A stretch of 64,000 bases of DNA, taken from NCBI GenBank assembly GCA_027627225.1, contig CM051034.1:43058048-43122047 (forward strand), written 5' to 3'. How positions within the stretch are numbered: the stretch's first letter is position 1; each line of letters opens with the position of its first letter. The notes beneath the pieces are model-generated. The model ran no database searches. It saw only the letters and a list, made by a program, of their open reading frames with translations, and was not told the DNA's origin. Origin of the DNA: Congeria kusceri. Lineage: Eukaryota; Mollusca; Bivalvia; Myida; Dreissenidae. Made by a program: the position numbers and the translations under genes. This document shows positions 1-11,339 of the stretch, piece by piece.

Positions 1-1759
1 AAAACATTTCGACAATATGTCAGTCATTTTTGTAAGTGTACCCCATCAGAATTTTAAGTTGAAGTAGAAAAATGAGGGGTTATAAGAAAAGTCAAAACGT
101 GTTGTTAGATTTTGTTTATATTTCACAGTTTAGTCTCATAATAGATTTAATTATCAAAGATAAGAAGAAAATCAAGGTCTGAAAAAAGTCCCGTTAGGTT
201 CTTTCTACCTTAAGCAGCTTGTTGTGTGTTGTTAATACAATGTTTCAATTTCTTCAAATACTCATTTGTATTTCTAAAAATAGCTCTGAAACTGAGGCCC
301 TGCGTGCACGTGGGACAAATAATTAGGGTTTTTAGTAGCAAGACATTTGCGCTCTTAATATGCAGCTCTTTCCGCCTTTTATTGTATGTAATGCTAATGA
401 ATAATGGTCATTTTTATGCTGCACATGCTCCCCTTGACATAATATTAAAACACGATAATTTAATTTTATCATGGACACCATACGGGGCTTCAAAATTGCG
501 CATGCGCAGTATTAAATAGATTCCCCGCATGCAGCTTGTTTGCATGTAGGGGTTATGTACAAAATAATTGGATAAAATATTCATTTATGCACAAATCAAG
601 ATGAAAACTCGTCAGCGTTGTTAAGGGAAAGTATATGATTGATCGAGATCAACAAATTAGAAATCGCAGGTAAAAAAAACGCTTATTCGGATGGGGTGGC
701 GGATTTAGGCAAGTGGCGGATTTAGGCACTGCGCCAGTAAGTGAAGCCCCCGAAGACAATTTGTGATGCAGTTGAACAGTTTCAACTTTAGTGTCTTCAC
801 AAGTAGATTTACTGTCAGTAACGAGTGCAAGTCAGTCAGATTCACATACTGATAGTGGTGACCAAAATAACATCGATGAAACCCCTGTTTTGTCCCTAAA
901 TTAGCCTTTTACATCTCAATCATGTGACATTTCTACTGACTCTGGTGCCTGACTCAAGTGAAGCCATCGGACATTTTGCAAATTTAAAGAATAATTGACA
1001 ATATCAAATCTGCAAAAGAGAGAAATTTTACTGGAATGTTTCATGGTAAGGTTTCATGAATGTAAAGATCACACTTTAATGTACTTCATGTGTGTGTACT
1101 TTATTAAGTGTGATTAAATACAACAAAATCACTAGTTATTATTTGATACTTGTTTGTATTTCCCTGTTTTAATGATAAGACATATTTTCACAATTTTGGC
1201 GTTTTACGACACATTTTTCACAATTTCACAGAAAAGGACATATTCACAAATCACTGAAAAAAAACACTGAGGGAAAATGAAAGCCATGATTACAACTTGA
1301 GAACGCGAAAAGGTCAAGGTCAATCTGAAAACATCCAAATGAAACTCTAGTAGTCACGTGATAAAACAACAATGGCGGCGTAATTGTACACTGTGTGCTG
1401 ATCAGAGTTATTTTCAGGTATTATTCGATGCATTTGACAATTTTGATTCTCAAAATAAGTCACAAGTCAAAAGTTTATATTGACTTACCTGTATATGTAG
1501 TAATTGCCTCCAGAAATTGCAACAGTATGGATTTATAGCGTGACATAAATATGTTACGACTCTGGTTGACTTTCGATACGGGGCTTCAGCGAACAGGTCT
1601 AGTCAGTACTATATAAACTGTTCGCTGATTTTCTTTAGCTAACTCAAACCCAGTGATCGAAATAAGCACAAGCTGCAGCCCTATACGCTCTGTACTGGTA
1701 AATATTAATCAACCAAAACTTTTATATTTGATGACTGCAAACCTATTCACACAGTTGAC
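1..1759. other. non-coding region, no gene seen
   Basis: No open frame here looks like a protein family. Two copies of GGCGGATTTAGGCA stand side by side near 700-740, and a similar string (inverted, GATCCGCCACCCTGCCC) lies inside the transposon that follows, so this may be a decayed fragment of that family. Otherwise the sequence is unremarkable AT-rich DNA. Confidence 0.5.
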
Positions 1760-2815
1760 TTAGTGTTTTATCCAGACCTAATCAGCGCGGCGCCGCGCCC
1801 CTTTATTGATCCGCCACCCTGCCCTTTTTAAAGGCAATTAGCGCCTCGTGCCCTCTTATCTATCGACTGTATTGATTGTTAACGAGGGCCCTTTGTGATG
1901 GCATGCTATAATAAACTAATATGTGACCAACTGATAAGATCAGCAGTAGGGGCAGTCAGATTACGAGTTTGTGTCCAGATACAATAAAAACATGCTGATT
2001 TTGTTTTAAAAATGGGCGTAAATTGTCTGCTTTTGACAGCATTGTTTTCATATGCAATTTCTAACGTTTTTGTTTCGTGAATTTTTATGAGAAACGTGAT
2101 AACAAAGGGCAGAATGCATAGAAATGTAGACTCAACGTTGTCTTTATTCATAAACTATGAAAAAAAAAGCATGTGTATACAAGATTTATTCCAATAATAA
2201 CCATAAATCCCTGAAAAAAAAACGATTTGCAGAACGAGCTCTAATTTCGGATTAACATATTCGGATAAAACACTTCGAATTTCAATGTTTGTTTTCTTAA
2301 TGTTCAGTCTTAATGTCCAGTCTTGACTTTTGCTTTTCATCTTTAAATAAAATAGTTGTAGCAAGGTCATCATCAACAGCATATTTCATGAAAACCATAA
2401 TGATGAAAATAAAAATATTTCATACCATAAAAAAGATGAAAAAAAAAAATGTCCAGAGTAATAGGATTTTACCATTAATAAACATGATTTTAACTTGCTC
2501 GTAAACCGTTTTAGTTAAAAAGTTGTCTTGTTTGATTGCCCATTGGAAATACTTATGAATAATAAATAAATAATTTTTCCTGATCTTTGCAAATAATGTA
2601 ACTTAATAATAATAGGAACTTATAATATTGGAAAATTAAAATGTGTTAATAAATTGACTTAATAATAATCCAATATATAAAAGGAATCACGTCAGTAACA
2701 CTTCAAGAAAAAACTATTTTAATCTAATGTGCCCTTTTTAACAGTGTCACCGCACACAAAATGCCCCTTTTCCAAATCAAGCGCCATGCCCCTCTGCCCT
2801 TCTAGATTAAACACT
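1760..2815. mobile_element. non-autonomous DNA transposon, ~1.06 kb, with TIRs and 7-bp target duplication
   Basis: The left end reads TTAGTGTTTTATCCAGA and the right end reads TCTAGATTAAACACT, which are imperfect inverted repeats. Both ends are flanked by AGTTGAC (1753-1759 and 2816-2822), consistent with a target-site duplication. GC-rich subterminal blocks (CGCGGCGCCGCGCCCC on the left, repeated GCCCCT/GCCCTT on the right) contrast with the AT-rich interior. No transposase frame is visible. The short TIR and 7-8 bp duplication would fit a hAT-like element, but the superfamily is inferred. A remnant of the same left-end sequence occurs inverted near 30085-30140. Confidence 0.6.
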
Positions 2816-2822
2816 AGTTGAC

Positions 2823-4204
2823 AGAACATAACATGAACAAGAAGTCATGGAATTCACAAAACTTCAATGTGGGTTTCAGTTAGTTTTTGTAGGTTTTTGT
2901 GGATTTTCGTAGGCTTCCAATGTTTAGTTCGCCAATAACAAGCACTTTGTCTCTTGACGAGCATTTCAATTGTTGAATGTACAACATGGTTTGCATGTTT
3001 TGGAAATTTCTGCGACTAAGAAATATGTCGTAACCACTAGCATCATAATTGGAGTTTTTAAAAACAACTATTTTGCCAAAAGTATTTTGAATTAAAACGA
3101 AATTAAATCTAAGTAAAGTTAACCAGTAAGATATGGCAACAACTTGCTATGTAACTGATACCATTAACCAGTAGGCAGTACTAGTAACATATGGATCATT
3201 TGATATCTGGCCCTGATTCTGGGACTGGAGTTTCGTTTTGTTTTAATTATAAATAATTTCATTATTTGATGCCATAAAAATATCGAAATTCTTACTTTTA
3301 TTTGCAACTTTCAATGCTCTTTCAAAGTCTTGATTCTGTCCATGTTTATTTAACTCCGCATAAAGCGAAGTCAGAGAAACAGCCCCTTGTGCTTGTGACA
3401 TGTTGGCAAAACCGGACGGACTGACGGAAGGAGATTATTTACCCCGCTCACCGTACGACTTACTAAAATGCGGATCATAAAATAAACAACATCCTCTCCG
3501 GGATAAGTTTCGACATGTTATCTTGCAAAAATATATTTCATCATATCATATAGAGTGTATTGTGCTATAGTACTGTAACATGTAATTATTATGTACCAGA
3601 ATAGCAAAAACTAGAAATATCGGACACCAAAATGTGCACACTGTCTTTAATTAAATGTATTCATGCTGTAAGCCACGGACTGACGGTCCTAGTTCAAAGA
3701 GATCCGAATAAATCGATAGTGTAGCTCTTATCGACAGGTCGAAACTAAAAATAAACTAAAGCTTCGATCTTGTGTACGGTTTTAACCAGATTTATATAAC
3801 TTCATGTTTATGAATCATTATTTGTAATGACAGAAGTAAGAATTCAGAGCTTTTATTTCGATGTATTTATAGTGTAAAGGCCTATTATGGAAATAATATT
3901 TATGAACCCAGAGGACTGCAGTGGATTAAACTGCCATTATTTGTAGTGTGATAAACTGATGAAAATATAACATATTTGGCTTTTCAAGCGGTAATTTAAA
4001 TATACCAACCTATATGTTATCGTACTGTGTCAAACGTGTAATCGATCTTTTACCTATATGTAACGTCAGGTAAGGCGTTTAAGAAAATATAGAGAGCCTT
4101 GCTACTTCTATTGGAGACTCTTATACGGAGTTAATAGAGACATTTCGCAGAGGCTGATAATATGTTTTAATGTGCCATAACTGTTAAAATGTTGTTTTTT
4201 CCGT
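2823..4204. other. non-coding region upstream of the TRIM-like gene
   Basis: No coding potential or clear repeat was recognised. It presumably contains the upstream regulatory DNA of the B-box gene at 4308. Confidence 0.4.
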
Positions 4205-4214
4205 GTATATAAAT
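4205..4214 (+). promoter_or_regulatory. possible TATA box for the TRIM-like gene
   Basis: TATATAAATA lies about 95-100 bp before the start codon of the intronless gene. In such AT-rich DNA this match can easily arise by chance, so it is only a candidate. Confidence 0.25.
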
Positions 4215-4269
4215 ATAGTAACAAATAACAACAAAGGTGTTAAGTGAAGCATCTACATTGCTGCACAAC

Positions 4270-4287
4270 ATGGACGCTGGACTTTAA
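4270..4287 (+). other. short upstream ORF (MDAGL) before the TRIM-like gene
   Basis: An ATG followed by four codons and TAA ends 20 bp before the main start. If the transcript begins upstream of it, scanning ribosomes would meet it first and it could lower translation of the main frame. Confidence 0.35.
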
Positions 4288-4307
4288 ACATCTGTTGCAA
4301 AATCTGC

Positions 4308-6119
4308 ATGACAGCGATGGAATCTGGTACTACAGTTGACATATCTGTAGAGAGACATTGTGAGTCATGTAGTTACGACAATGAAAATGTTCAAAGGACG
4401 CCGACCGGATTTTGTATTGAATGCACAGAATATCTTTGTTCTAACTGTTGCCGTGACCACAGAAAGAACAAAGTCACGAGAGAACACGTTGTCCTGAAAG
4501 ACGAGAACATGCCAATGGATAAAACACCATTTATTACGATGAAAGAATTAGCAAAATGTAAAACTCACCCAGAAAGGCTGTTGATTTTTCAATGTGTTCA
4601 CCACAAAACTTTAATCTGTTATCTTTGCCTTTCACAACATCACAGAAAGTGCAACGCGATCAATGAGATATCAGATACAGACACAAGATTCAAACTTGAT
4701 GTTAATTACCTATCGGGCTCTATTGTCGGTTTTGTGAAACAAACTGATTCGATAACAGAAGAAAACGAAAACTATTTGAAAAAAATGCAAGAAACAGTAA
4801 CGGAAGTAAACAAAGCATGTGATGAATATACTATGCTAATTAAGATCAAGGTGAACAAAATAAATGAGGAAGTAAAACTGAAAGCTTATGAAGTTATTGA
4901 AGAAGAAAGAGTAGAAAATGAGACCATGTTGTCTCAACTTAAAAGTGTTAAAGATCACGTGCTCAGATACCAAAATGTTCTTGATGTTGCACAGCTTTTT
5001 GGAAATACAACCAAGAAAGCTTCATCAATAAAATATGTAAAATCATATGTCAAGTTACTTCAAATAGAAATATCAAATATACCAAACCAGATACCTTGGC
5101 AAAGCTCTATTTCAGCACAATCAGCGTTGATGAACCTGGAATCTCTTTGTAATATAACTTACCAATTCGCAGATGATTGTGGCACCCAAATAGGACAAAT
5201 AAGAACCGATAAAGAAAGTTATGTTACCTCTAATGCTCCGCACAATACTACTGAAGAAAACAGCAGCAATGAAACACCAATAGCAAGTGTGAAAGTTATG
5301 CCTGAAACAATACCAGAAAAATGCTGTTGTAAAATACACACAGATCGTGTTATGGAAACAGAGATGGTACAAGTCAACAAAACATCCAGTTTGCAGGCGG
5401 CTTCGGTTGAGGATAACAAAACGAAGACCTCAGTGGAGAAACCTGTCCAATATCTTGGTGCGGTGAATGTTAAGACAAATGGTGACTCGTATTTATGCTT
5501 GATTATTACAATATCTTGTATGTCAGATGGCAGACTTGCTATCTTAGACGCCAGCAATAAGAAAATAAAACTACTATCATTGCAGCTGACAGTATTACGA
5601 GAACTGGAACTAAAAGGCCATGCGTCCGATACGTTTACCGTAGTGAGGACCAGTTTAAATAACAGCATAGCTTACATTTATGTTTGCTTTCCATTGCTCA
5701 GAAATGTTATAAAGATTCAAGTGACAGTCGGAAATGAAATGACAATAATCAGCGATATCACAACGGCATTGTATCCCATTAGTTTGACGATATTTCGCAG
5801 CCATTTACTTGTATTATCAAAGACTGTGTTAGGCACATATGATGTAAACGAGCACGTTGTGGAACAATTAGACTCTGAACAAGGTAAATGTTCAATTATA
5901 TTTACGGGACCATGTATCCAAAATGCTACACGTATACGTAGTACAGACAAAGCAGAACTAGCCCTAGCAAAAGATAAATGCGTTTCGTGTGTTCAGGTTC
6001 GAAAAGAGGAGAAAGCAATTGAAATAACCAGTGAACTGTGGCAGTACAAAGCACCTAATGATGACTTGAAGAATGCTCGCGACATCGCTTTCGATACGGC
6101 TGGCAATATGTATGTGTGA
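4308..6119 (+). CDS. TRIM-like B-box / coiled-coil / propeller protein, probably truncated by a nonsense codon
   Basis: A single-exon frame of 603 codons. Two B-box zinc fingers are visible: B-box 1 with Cys18, Cys21, Cys36, Cys39, Cys44, Cys47, His51 and His60, and B-box 2 with Cys84, His87, Cys96, His99, Cys104, Cys107 and His111/112. There is no RING finger before them. Residues ~125-260 are rich in Glu/Lys heptads (coiled coil), then a linker of low complexity, then from ~395 a beta-propeller (NHL-like) region. Many bivalves carry large sets of such genes, annotated as TRIM-like and linked in general terms to ubiquitination or innate immunity; the role of this copy is unknown. The second Met (4317) has a better start context than the first. 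The frame stops at TGA 6117-6119 inside the propeller, although homologous sequence continues in frame (next entry), so this is either a recent pseudogene or a truncated allele. Confidence 0.8.
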   Translation: MTAMESGTTVDISVERHCESCSYDNENVQRTPTGFCIECTEYLCSNCCRDHRKNKVTREHVVLKDENMPMDKTPFITMKELAKCKTHPERLLIFQCVHHKTLICYLCLSQHHRKCNAINEISDTDTRFKLDVNYLSGSIVGFVKQTDSITEENENYLKKMQETVTEVNKACDEYTMLIKIKVNKINEEVKLKAYEVIEEERVENETMLSQLKSVKDHVLRYQNVLDVAQLFGNTTKKASSIKYVKSYVKLLQIEISNIPNQIPWQSSISAQSALMNLESLCNITYQFADDCGTQIGQIRTDKESYVTSNAPHNTTEENSSNETPIASVKVMPETIPEKCCCKIHTDRVMETEMVQVNKTSSLQAASVEDNKTKTSVEKPVQYLGAVNVKTNGDSYLCLIITISCMSDGRLAILDASNKKIKLLSLQLTVLRELELKGHASDTFTVVRTSLNNSIAYIYVCFPLLRNVIKIQVTVGNEMTIISDITTALYPISLTIFRSHLLVLSKTVLGTYDVNEHVVEQLDSEQGKCSIIFTGPCIQNATRIRSTDKAELALAKDKCVSCVQVRKEEKAIEITSELWQYKAPNDDLKNARDIAFDTAGNMYV

Positions 6120-6287
6120 GCAGCCGGATCAAACAATGTCCACCAGATTTCTTCGAGAGGCCATTGGAACAGCCGTATAGTAATTAAGTCTATTTCTCAT
6201 CCGACATCAATTATTATAGACTCGCCGAGGCAACGCATAATCGTAGGTTGCGCCAATGACAATCGTCTACACATATATACATTTTAA
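6120..6287 (+). pseudogene. in-frame remainder of the TRIM-like propeller after the TGA
   Basis: Directly after the TGA the same frame runs 55 more sense codons to a TAA at 6285-6287. It begins AAGSNNVHQISSRGHW, and it contains a second strand-like segment (SPRQRIIVGCANDNRLHIY), as expected for the final propeller blade of this family. From memory, relatives read YVCG.GSNNV here, so the TGA stands where a Cys codon (TGT/TGC) is expected. This suggests one point mutation and no other damage. Confidence 0.6.
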
Positions 6288-9200
6288 ATTGGCTTGATCC
6301 CAAGTGTTATGTCAAGAGGTATTTCGAAACTTACAGATATTATTATTTGTAATTATAAAAAATATCCACCATTACAAAGTTTATAAAAAAGATTTACATG
6401 TAAATGTATTTTTTTCAGAAAAGGAAAACATAAAAGAGACATTTTCACAGCCGATTGGCAAATTGAAAATTACCAATATATTTGTCGCAAATTCCTCAAA
6501 TAAAATATTAAAAAATAATTATATCTAAGCAAGCGAAACAACTACCCTGGCACAGAAATAATTTTTTTGGAAATGATGTGTCGTTCATGAACAATCATCA
6601 GTTGAAATGCAGAAAATTATAAAGCGTTTGTAACGTTAAAAGACTTAATGAGGAATACATAATGTTATTGTTTGCAGACACGAGTTTTGCATATATGTGT
6701 AATTTAAATATTTTTTAATTATGAGGCGAAATTATGGGGTTACCACAGCCAGCGGACCGGATGTTAAAATTGTACACTTAAAATTCTGTAGAAAAATCTT
6801 GTGTGTGAGACGCTCTACTAATCGCGACGCCCTCTATGGACAACTTGGACTAAACCCATGCTCGTTCAAGGAAAAATTATTACTAACTTTAAACGAAATC
6901 ACGCTGATCTTCAAAACATATAAACTAAAAAAAAAAAAAAATGACGCTGATATGGAAATAGCAAAAATTGAAAAAACAGAGTTTCAGAAATTTATTCCAT
7001 CTATTATGACCACGGTTTAGGATGCTTATTGGTCGACCGACTAAATATGTTAATTGACTTAAGTACAATAAAATAACGATTATTAGATATTTTTCGATAG
7101 AATTTGTATTTTTATATTAACAACTCTAGTCGTCTACAATCTTATTGTTTGTTTAAGCATGCACTTGAGACCGGAAAACTGTCATCAAGGACTCACATTT
7201 AAGAATTGCATTGAATAGGTTTAGAATATCACCCGTTGATTTTCAAATAGAAAGCGACCGCTACTCAAATACGCCGCGACCAGAAAGATTATGCAATGAT
7301 TGTAATCAAAGAATGCTTGAAAATGAGTAGAGCTAGCATTACTAATTAATATGTCCAAAATATTCGGAAACTTCGAAGCAAGTATATGAAAAGGTATTAT
7401 TAAACATGGCCTACAATACAAGAAATACCACTTTGTTATATCATAGTTCAAAAACGACATTAATCATGTTATCAAAGTGCATATACGTATTATTAGATTT
7501 GAAACGATTTTTTTCGATGCACCGAAAAGTTGATTGTAAATGACCCGATTTGATTTTCGATATAAACCAACCACTTTCGATTTGATTCTCTTTTATTTAA
7601 TTATTTATTGACGATTTGTCATACAGTTATTAATTATTAATTATAATTACTGTGTGTGTTTAGATTAATCATGTAAATTGATCCTGGCATTATGGTTGCT
7701 GTCATTTCCAACTAGTTGTGAAACATTATCACCAGTTCTTACCATTGTTCTTAATCTTCTAATTTATATTGACATAGGCACATAGATCTACATTGTCATT
7801 AACCAATAACATGTTATTCTTAATAACATATAAAAAATATTCTTTATTGCAAGTCATGACTCATGAATATGCAAAAACAAGAATGTAAACTGGTAAAAAC
7901 ATCCAGTCGAAATAATCAACTAAATGATGTTTGTTTGTTTGGATTTTTCTCCGTTTTTAACGGTATTTCAGTCATATCACGGCGGTCAGTTAACCTACAC
8001 ACACTTTTCCTGGGCAAGTTTAGCCGACCTATGCGGCTTACCAGTACTAAGTGCACATACCTATGCCAGTAACTGACAACTGCCCTACTTGAATCAGAGG
8101 TACGGGGAGAATGGTCGTAGAAATAATTTCATGACCAATAAATTATGTTTGAAATCAAAATCGAATCGATTCGAGCCATGGCTTAATCGTTGCATCTCTA
8201 CGTTCGTATTATGCTAATATGTTAAGAAATCAAAAACTGTTTATATTTACAATTTGCTCGATAATGTATTTATTCTCATCTGATAAAATTAATGTTTTAC
8301 TAAATGTATTATTCATGTCTTACCATTGTCTGATATGTTGTAATTGCTATAAACGTGTTGTTATGTTTTAAGCAATAAAATTCAGCCGAAGTGTCATAAA
8401 ATCGGACTGTTATTATGTTTTACTCATTTTGGTAAAACTTATTGCATGTATATTTATTGTACACTACATCATTAAAGGCCTGTGTGTCCACCTGCCGGGC
8501 ACATTGACATACTGCAATCACATGCATTTCATCAACATTTGCTTCGGTAATCTCTCTTACATCAAACTGTTGCGTTTATACCTCCTACACAAGCATATTA
8601 TTGCAGTGCACTTTCTTATATATCAACCAGTTGCGTCGGTCTCCTTTGCTTAAACTTGGCGCGGTATTGTACGTTAGATCAATCATATTGTGCTGATCTC
8701 CCTTGCATCAATTTTCTCCATTACATAACCAAGTTTCGATATTCTCCCTTAGATCAATCTGTTGCGCTGGTCTCAAACCAGCCGGGCCGATACTGTTCCT
8801 TGAATCAAACTGCTAACACTGGTAACGCATTAGCTACTCAGACGTGACAGTTAACGTACAGGTTATTTATCTATGGCTACAAAATGTTTCATGAGTTGCA
8901 ATCACGTCTACACTAAAGTGCTTCTACATTGTATTTTTTCTAGCGGGTAGGTGTGTGTTAATGAAGGATGATAACTTTCAGCAGTCACCACGATCGCAAT
9001 AACGATGTATTCTTCGCAGTAATTTTAGTGCAGTTATTTCTGATACCAGTAATACTATATGCGTTTTCGAATGTCACAATTCTAGATTGCATTTACAATA
9101 TCTATCACTAACTCGATGCCAATATTATTTACAGCAATTTACGTGACGTTGTTGCTGACATTTGTTTTGGAATGTCTCGATTCTAGATTCCGTTGACGTA

Positions 9201-9604
9201 GGTGGAGACAATGTTATGTCTTTAGTTTGAAAATTTGTTATATAAGATTACGATTCTAGAAGCTAGTCCGCCCAATGATGTCTCTGGGCTTCCGGAGAAG
9301 TTGGCATTTCATCTAATGAATATTTTGCTACTGGTCTCGTGTAAAATCGATATAGATACAGGAATAAATATTGTCCGGGAATGCAAATTGGGAATGGTTG
9401 TCTTTCGGACGTTAATGCTTCACATAAGAGTCTGCTGATTGTGTCAACATTTAAAATACATTTCTAAAAGAAACTAAAATATACAATGTACATGTATTAG
9501 AAACAAAGGTACACGATTCAACAAGACTTGGACTTGCAAGTTTCTGTTCAGAGGCTATTTTCAACCACAAATGTGCACGTATATGCAAAGTTTATGCACG
9601 TACG
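6288..9604. other. non-coding region, possible decayed transposon
   Basis: No gene is supported. At 8150-8205 a sequence ends with GGCTTAATCGTTGCATC, resembling hAT-type terminal sequence, and AAACGATTTTTTTCGATGCA near 7502 could be a decayed partner on the other side. The two ends match too poorly to define an element. Between 8490 and 8830 there are degenerate ~30-50 bp repeats around TCTCCCTTxxATCAA. Confidence 0.35.
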
Positions 9605-9617
9605 TCTTATCTGACAC

Positions 9618-9751
9618 CAATTGTCATTTCATACCGTACTTTATAAAACGATTTCACGAATTTTGTTAGTAAGCGATTCTGTGGCGAGCTAACTAACGAA
9701 TTTCCTGGACAAGTTAAATAAAATATGGTACGAAATGACAACGAATTTTAG
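9618..9751. mobile_element. MITE with ~24-bp terminal inverted repeats
   Basis: The left end TTGTCATTTCATACCGTAC and the right end GGTACGAAATGACAA are inverted copies, 134 bp apart. The interior contains GCGAGCTAACTAACGAATTT. A second copy of the left part and interior is at 11092-11186. No coding capacity. Confidence 0.6.
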
Positions 9752-9786
9752 ATTTTTTTTATCTAGATAGTTTTGTTTGCAAATCT

Positions 9787-10075
9787 GGGTGCATATTCGC
9801 CAACCCATTCTTAAACTTAAGACTTAAGAATAAAGAATATTATTGAAACAGTTCTGTTCTAAGAACGCTGTTAATCTGAATGTTACTAAGTAGATCTATT
9901 AAAACCAACTTTAATGTTAGTATGCTTTATTTAGAATGATTTATTAATTAATGACATAAGCAACATTGGTATCCAGCATGTTTGCAAATGCTCTAGTATT
10001 TCTTCTCGAGTCTCAGTCTATTATTTATTCCTAAGTCTAAGAATGTAAGAATGGGTTGGTGAATACCGCCCCAGA
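9787..10075. mobile_element. MITE family A, copy 1
   Basis: It begins TTCGCCAACCCATTCTTAAA and ends GAATGGGTTGGTGAATACCG, the inverted counterpart. Near the left end is a GAATATTATTGAAA block and an AGAACGCTGTTAAT block, both shared with the copies at 40727-40975 and 46543-46822. Palindromic ends, small size and lack of coding sequence define it as a MITE-like family. Confidence 0.65.
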
Positions 10076-10076
10076 A

Positions 10077-10345
10077 TGTGAGTCACCGAGCTTTCGATAA
10101 AGTTTATGCTTAACTTTCATCAAATTTTTCTAGTCTAACAAAACCTGTATAATGTAGTCAGGTAAACACATGCAAACTCAGGCATTTTTTAAGCAAACAT
10201 GAACGTGCGTTACAGATCTTGCAATAAAGTTTATGCTTTGACTATCACCAGTTTTGTCATTGTTTAATACAACGTAACCTGTAAAATATATTGTCACGTA
10301 AACATATGCAAACCCAGGCATTTTGTTAGCAAATCTGAACGTGTC
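10077..10345. repeat. diverged tandem duplication, two ~150-bp units
   Basis: The string AAAGTTTATGCTT ... AACCTGTA ... CATGCAAAC(T/C)CAGGCATTTT ... AGCAAA..TGAACGTG is present twice (about 10077-10225 and 10226-10345) with many substitutions, so the duplication is old. Confidence 0.6.
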
Positions 10346-10379
10346 ACAGAGCTGCCATCGAATGTTTGCGCTGGCCAAG

Positions 10380-11085
10380 GAGTGGTTGCTATTTCATCCA
10401 ATGAATATATGATCCTTCATTTATGCGAAATCAATGCTTGCTGGAATATAGATTGATCTATAATGCAAATATGTGATGGCTTTTTGTTGAGCGATGACTC
10501 CAGTTCTTGGATGCTTTCCATGGATGCTTTCATTAAATCATAGTTTATTTGCATCAACATCATTTGAACGCATAGATATTTTAATGTACTTTTTCTACTA
10601 CCTTTTCTACTACTTTTTCTAAATGATTAGTCCTGCTTACAGAATTGAATTAGTAGTAATTATCATTGCGTTACTAATCACGTTGATAATTGTATTGATT
10701 ATACACAAATCATAAAATTTTCGTATGTTTATACACATCATGTACGTATGACATTATGTGTATATTCTGATTTAAGTTTAAGTGTTAAGGGAAACTGAAC
10801 AGGTTGCACGAAAATACAATTGTTTTATTGAGATATTCATTAAATCTCAATTTTACTTTTGAGCTACAGCAAATGTTTAGTTGACAGTTGTTTTATCCAC
10901 TCTGATTGTTCTAATTCAAGTTTGATACATGTTTTACAGATGATGCAACGCAGGCTTTTTGTAAGAAATAATCAGAATTCTTATCAAACGACACCCTGTT
11001 GCAAGAGAGAATAAAACATAGTAAAATCCTAATTGTACAATAACGGTCAATGAAAAGCCAACACATGATGTCGAAATATAGGATC
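10380..11085. other. non-coding region, no gene or repeat seen
   Basis: AT-rich sequence in which no coding potential or repeat structure was recognised. Confidence 0.4.
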
Positions 11086-11190
11086 TGACACGAGTCGTCA
11101 TTTCATACCATACTTTATTAAACGAGTTCAGGAATTTTGTTAGAAAGCAAGCCTTTGGCGAGCTAACTAACGAATTTCCTGGACGACATG
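11086..11190. repeat. partial second copy of the 9618-9751 MITE
   Basis: It shares TCATTTCATACCATACTTTA and GCGAGCTAACTAACGAATTT with the first copy, but the right terminal repeat is missing. Confidence 0.6.
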
Positions 11191-11211
11191 TTGAAAAATC
11201 TTAAAAGATGT

Positions 11212-11251
11212 GAACTGACGTAACGTCATTTCATGTTGACTACGTCAGTTC
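11212..11251. other. inverted repeat with CRE-like TGACGT motifs
   Basis: Perfect 11-bp arms GAACTGACGTA (11212-11222) and TACGTCAGTTC (11241-11251) surround an 18-bp loop that itself begins ACGTCA. Another ACGTCAT follows near 11261. TGACGT is the core of CREB/ATF sites. No gene start is known nearby, so a regulatory role is only a guess. Confidence 0.4.
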
Positions 11252-11315
11252 ACCAAAATAACGTCATGCTATTGGTCAGTCAAAGAATATATACCCAATG
11301 AAAACGCTCAAAATG

Positions 11316-11339
11316 TTATCTTACACATGTGTAAGATAA
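11316..11339. other. perfect 24-bp palindrome
   Basis: TTATCTTACACA is followed at once by its own reverse complement, giving a perfect palindrome without a spacer in non-coding DNA. Confidence 0.6.

Noticed and set aside
5121..5950. Minus-strand open frames opposite the TRIM-like gene
   Set aside because: Shadows of the plus-strand coding sequence without any family features.
6117..6119. Selenocysteine codon in the TRIM-like protein
   Set aside because: The TGA is at a probable Cys site, but no member of this family is known to me as a selenoprotein, and I could not identify a SECIS element by eye. A nonsense mutation is far simpler.
7495..8205. A complete hAT element
   Set aside because: The right end looks hAT-like, but no convincing left partner or target duplication was found.
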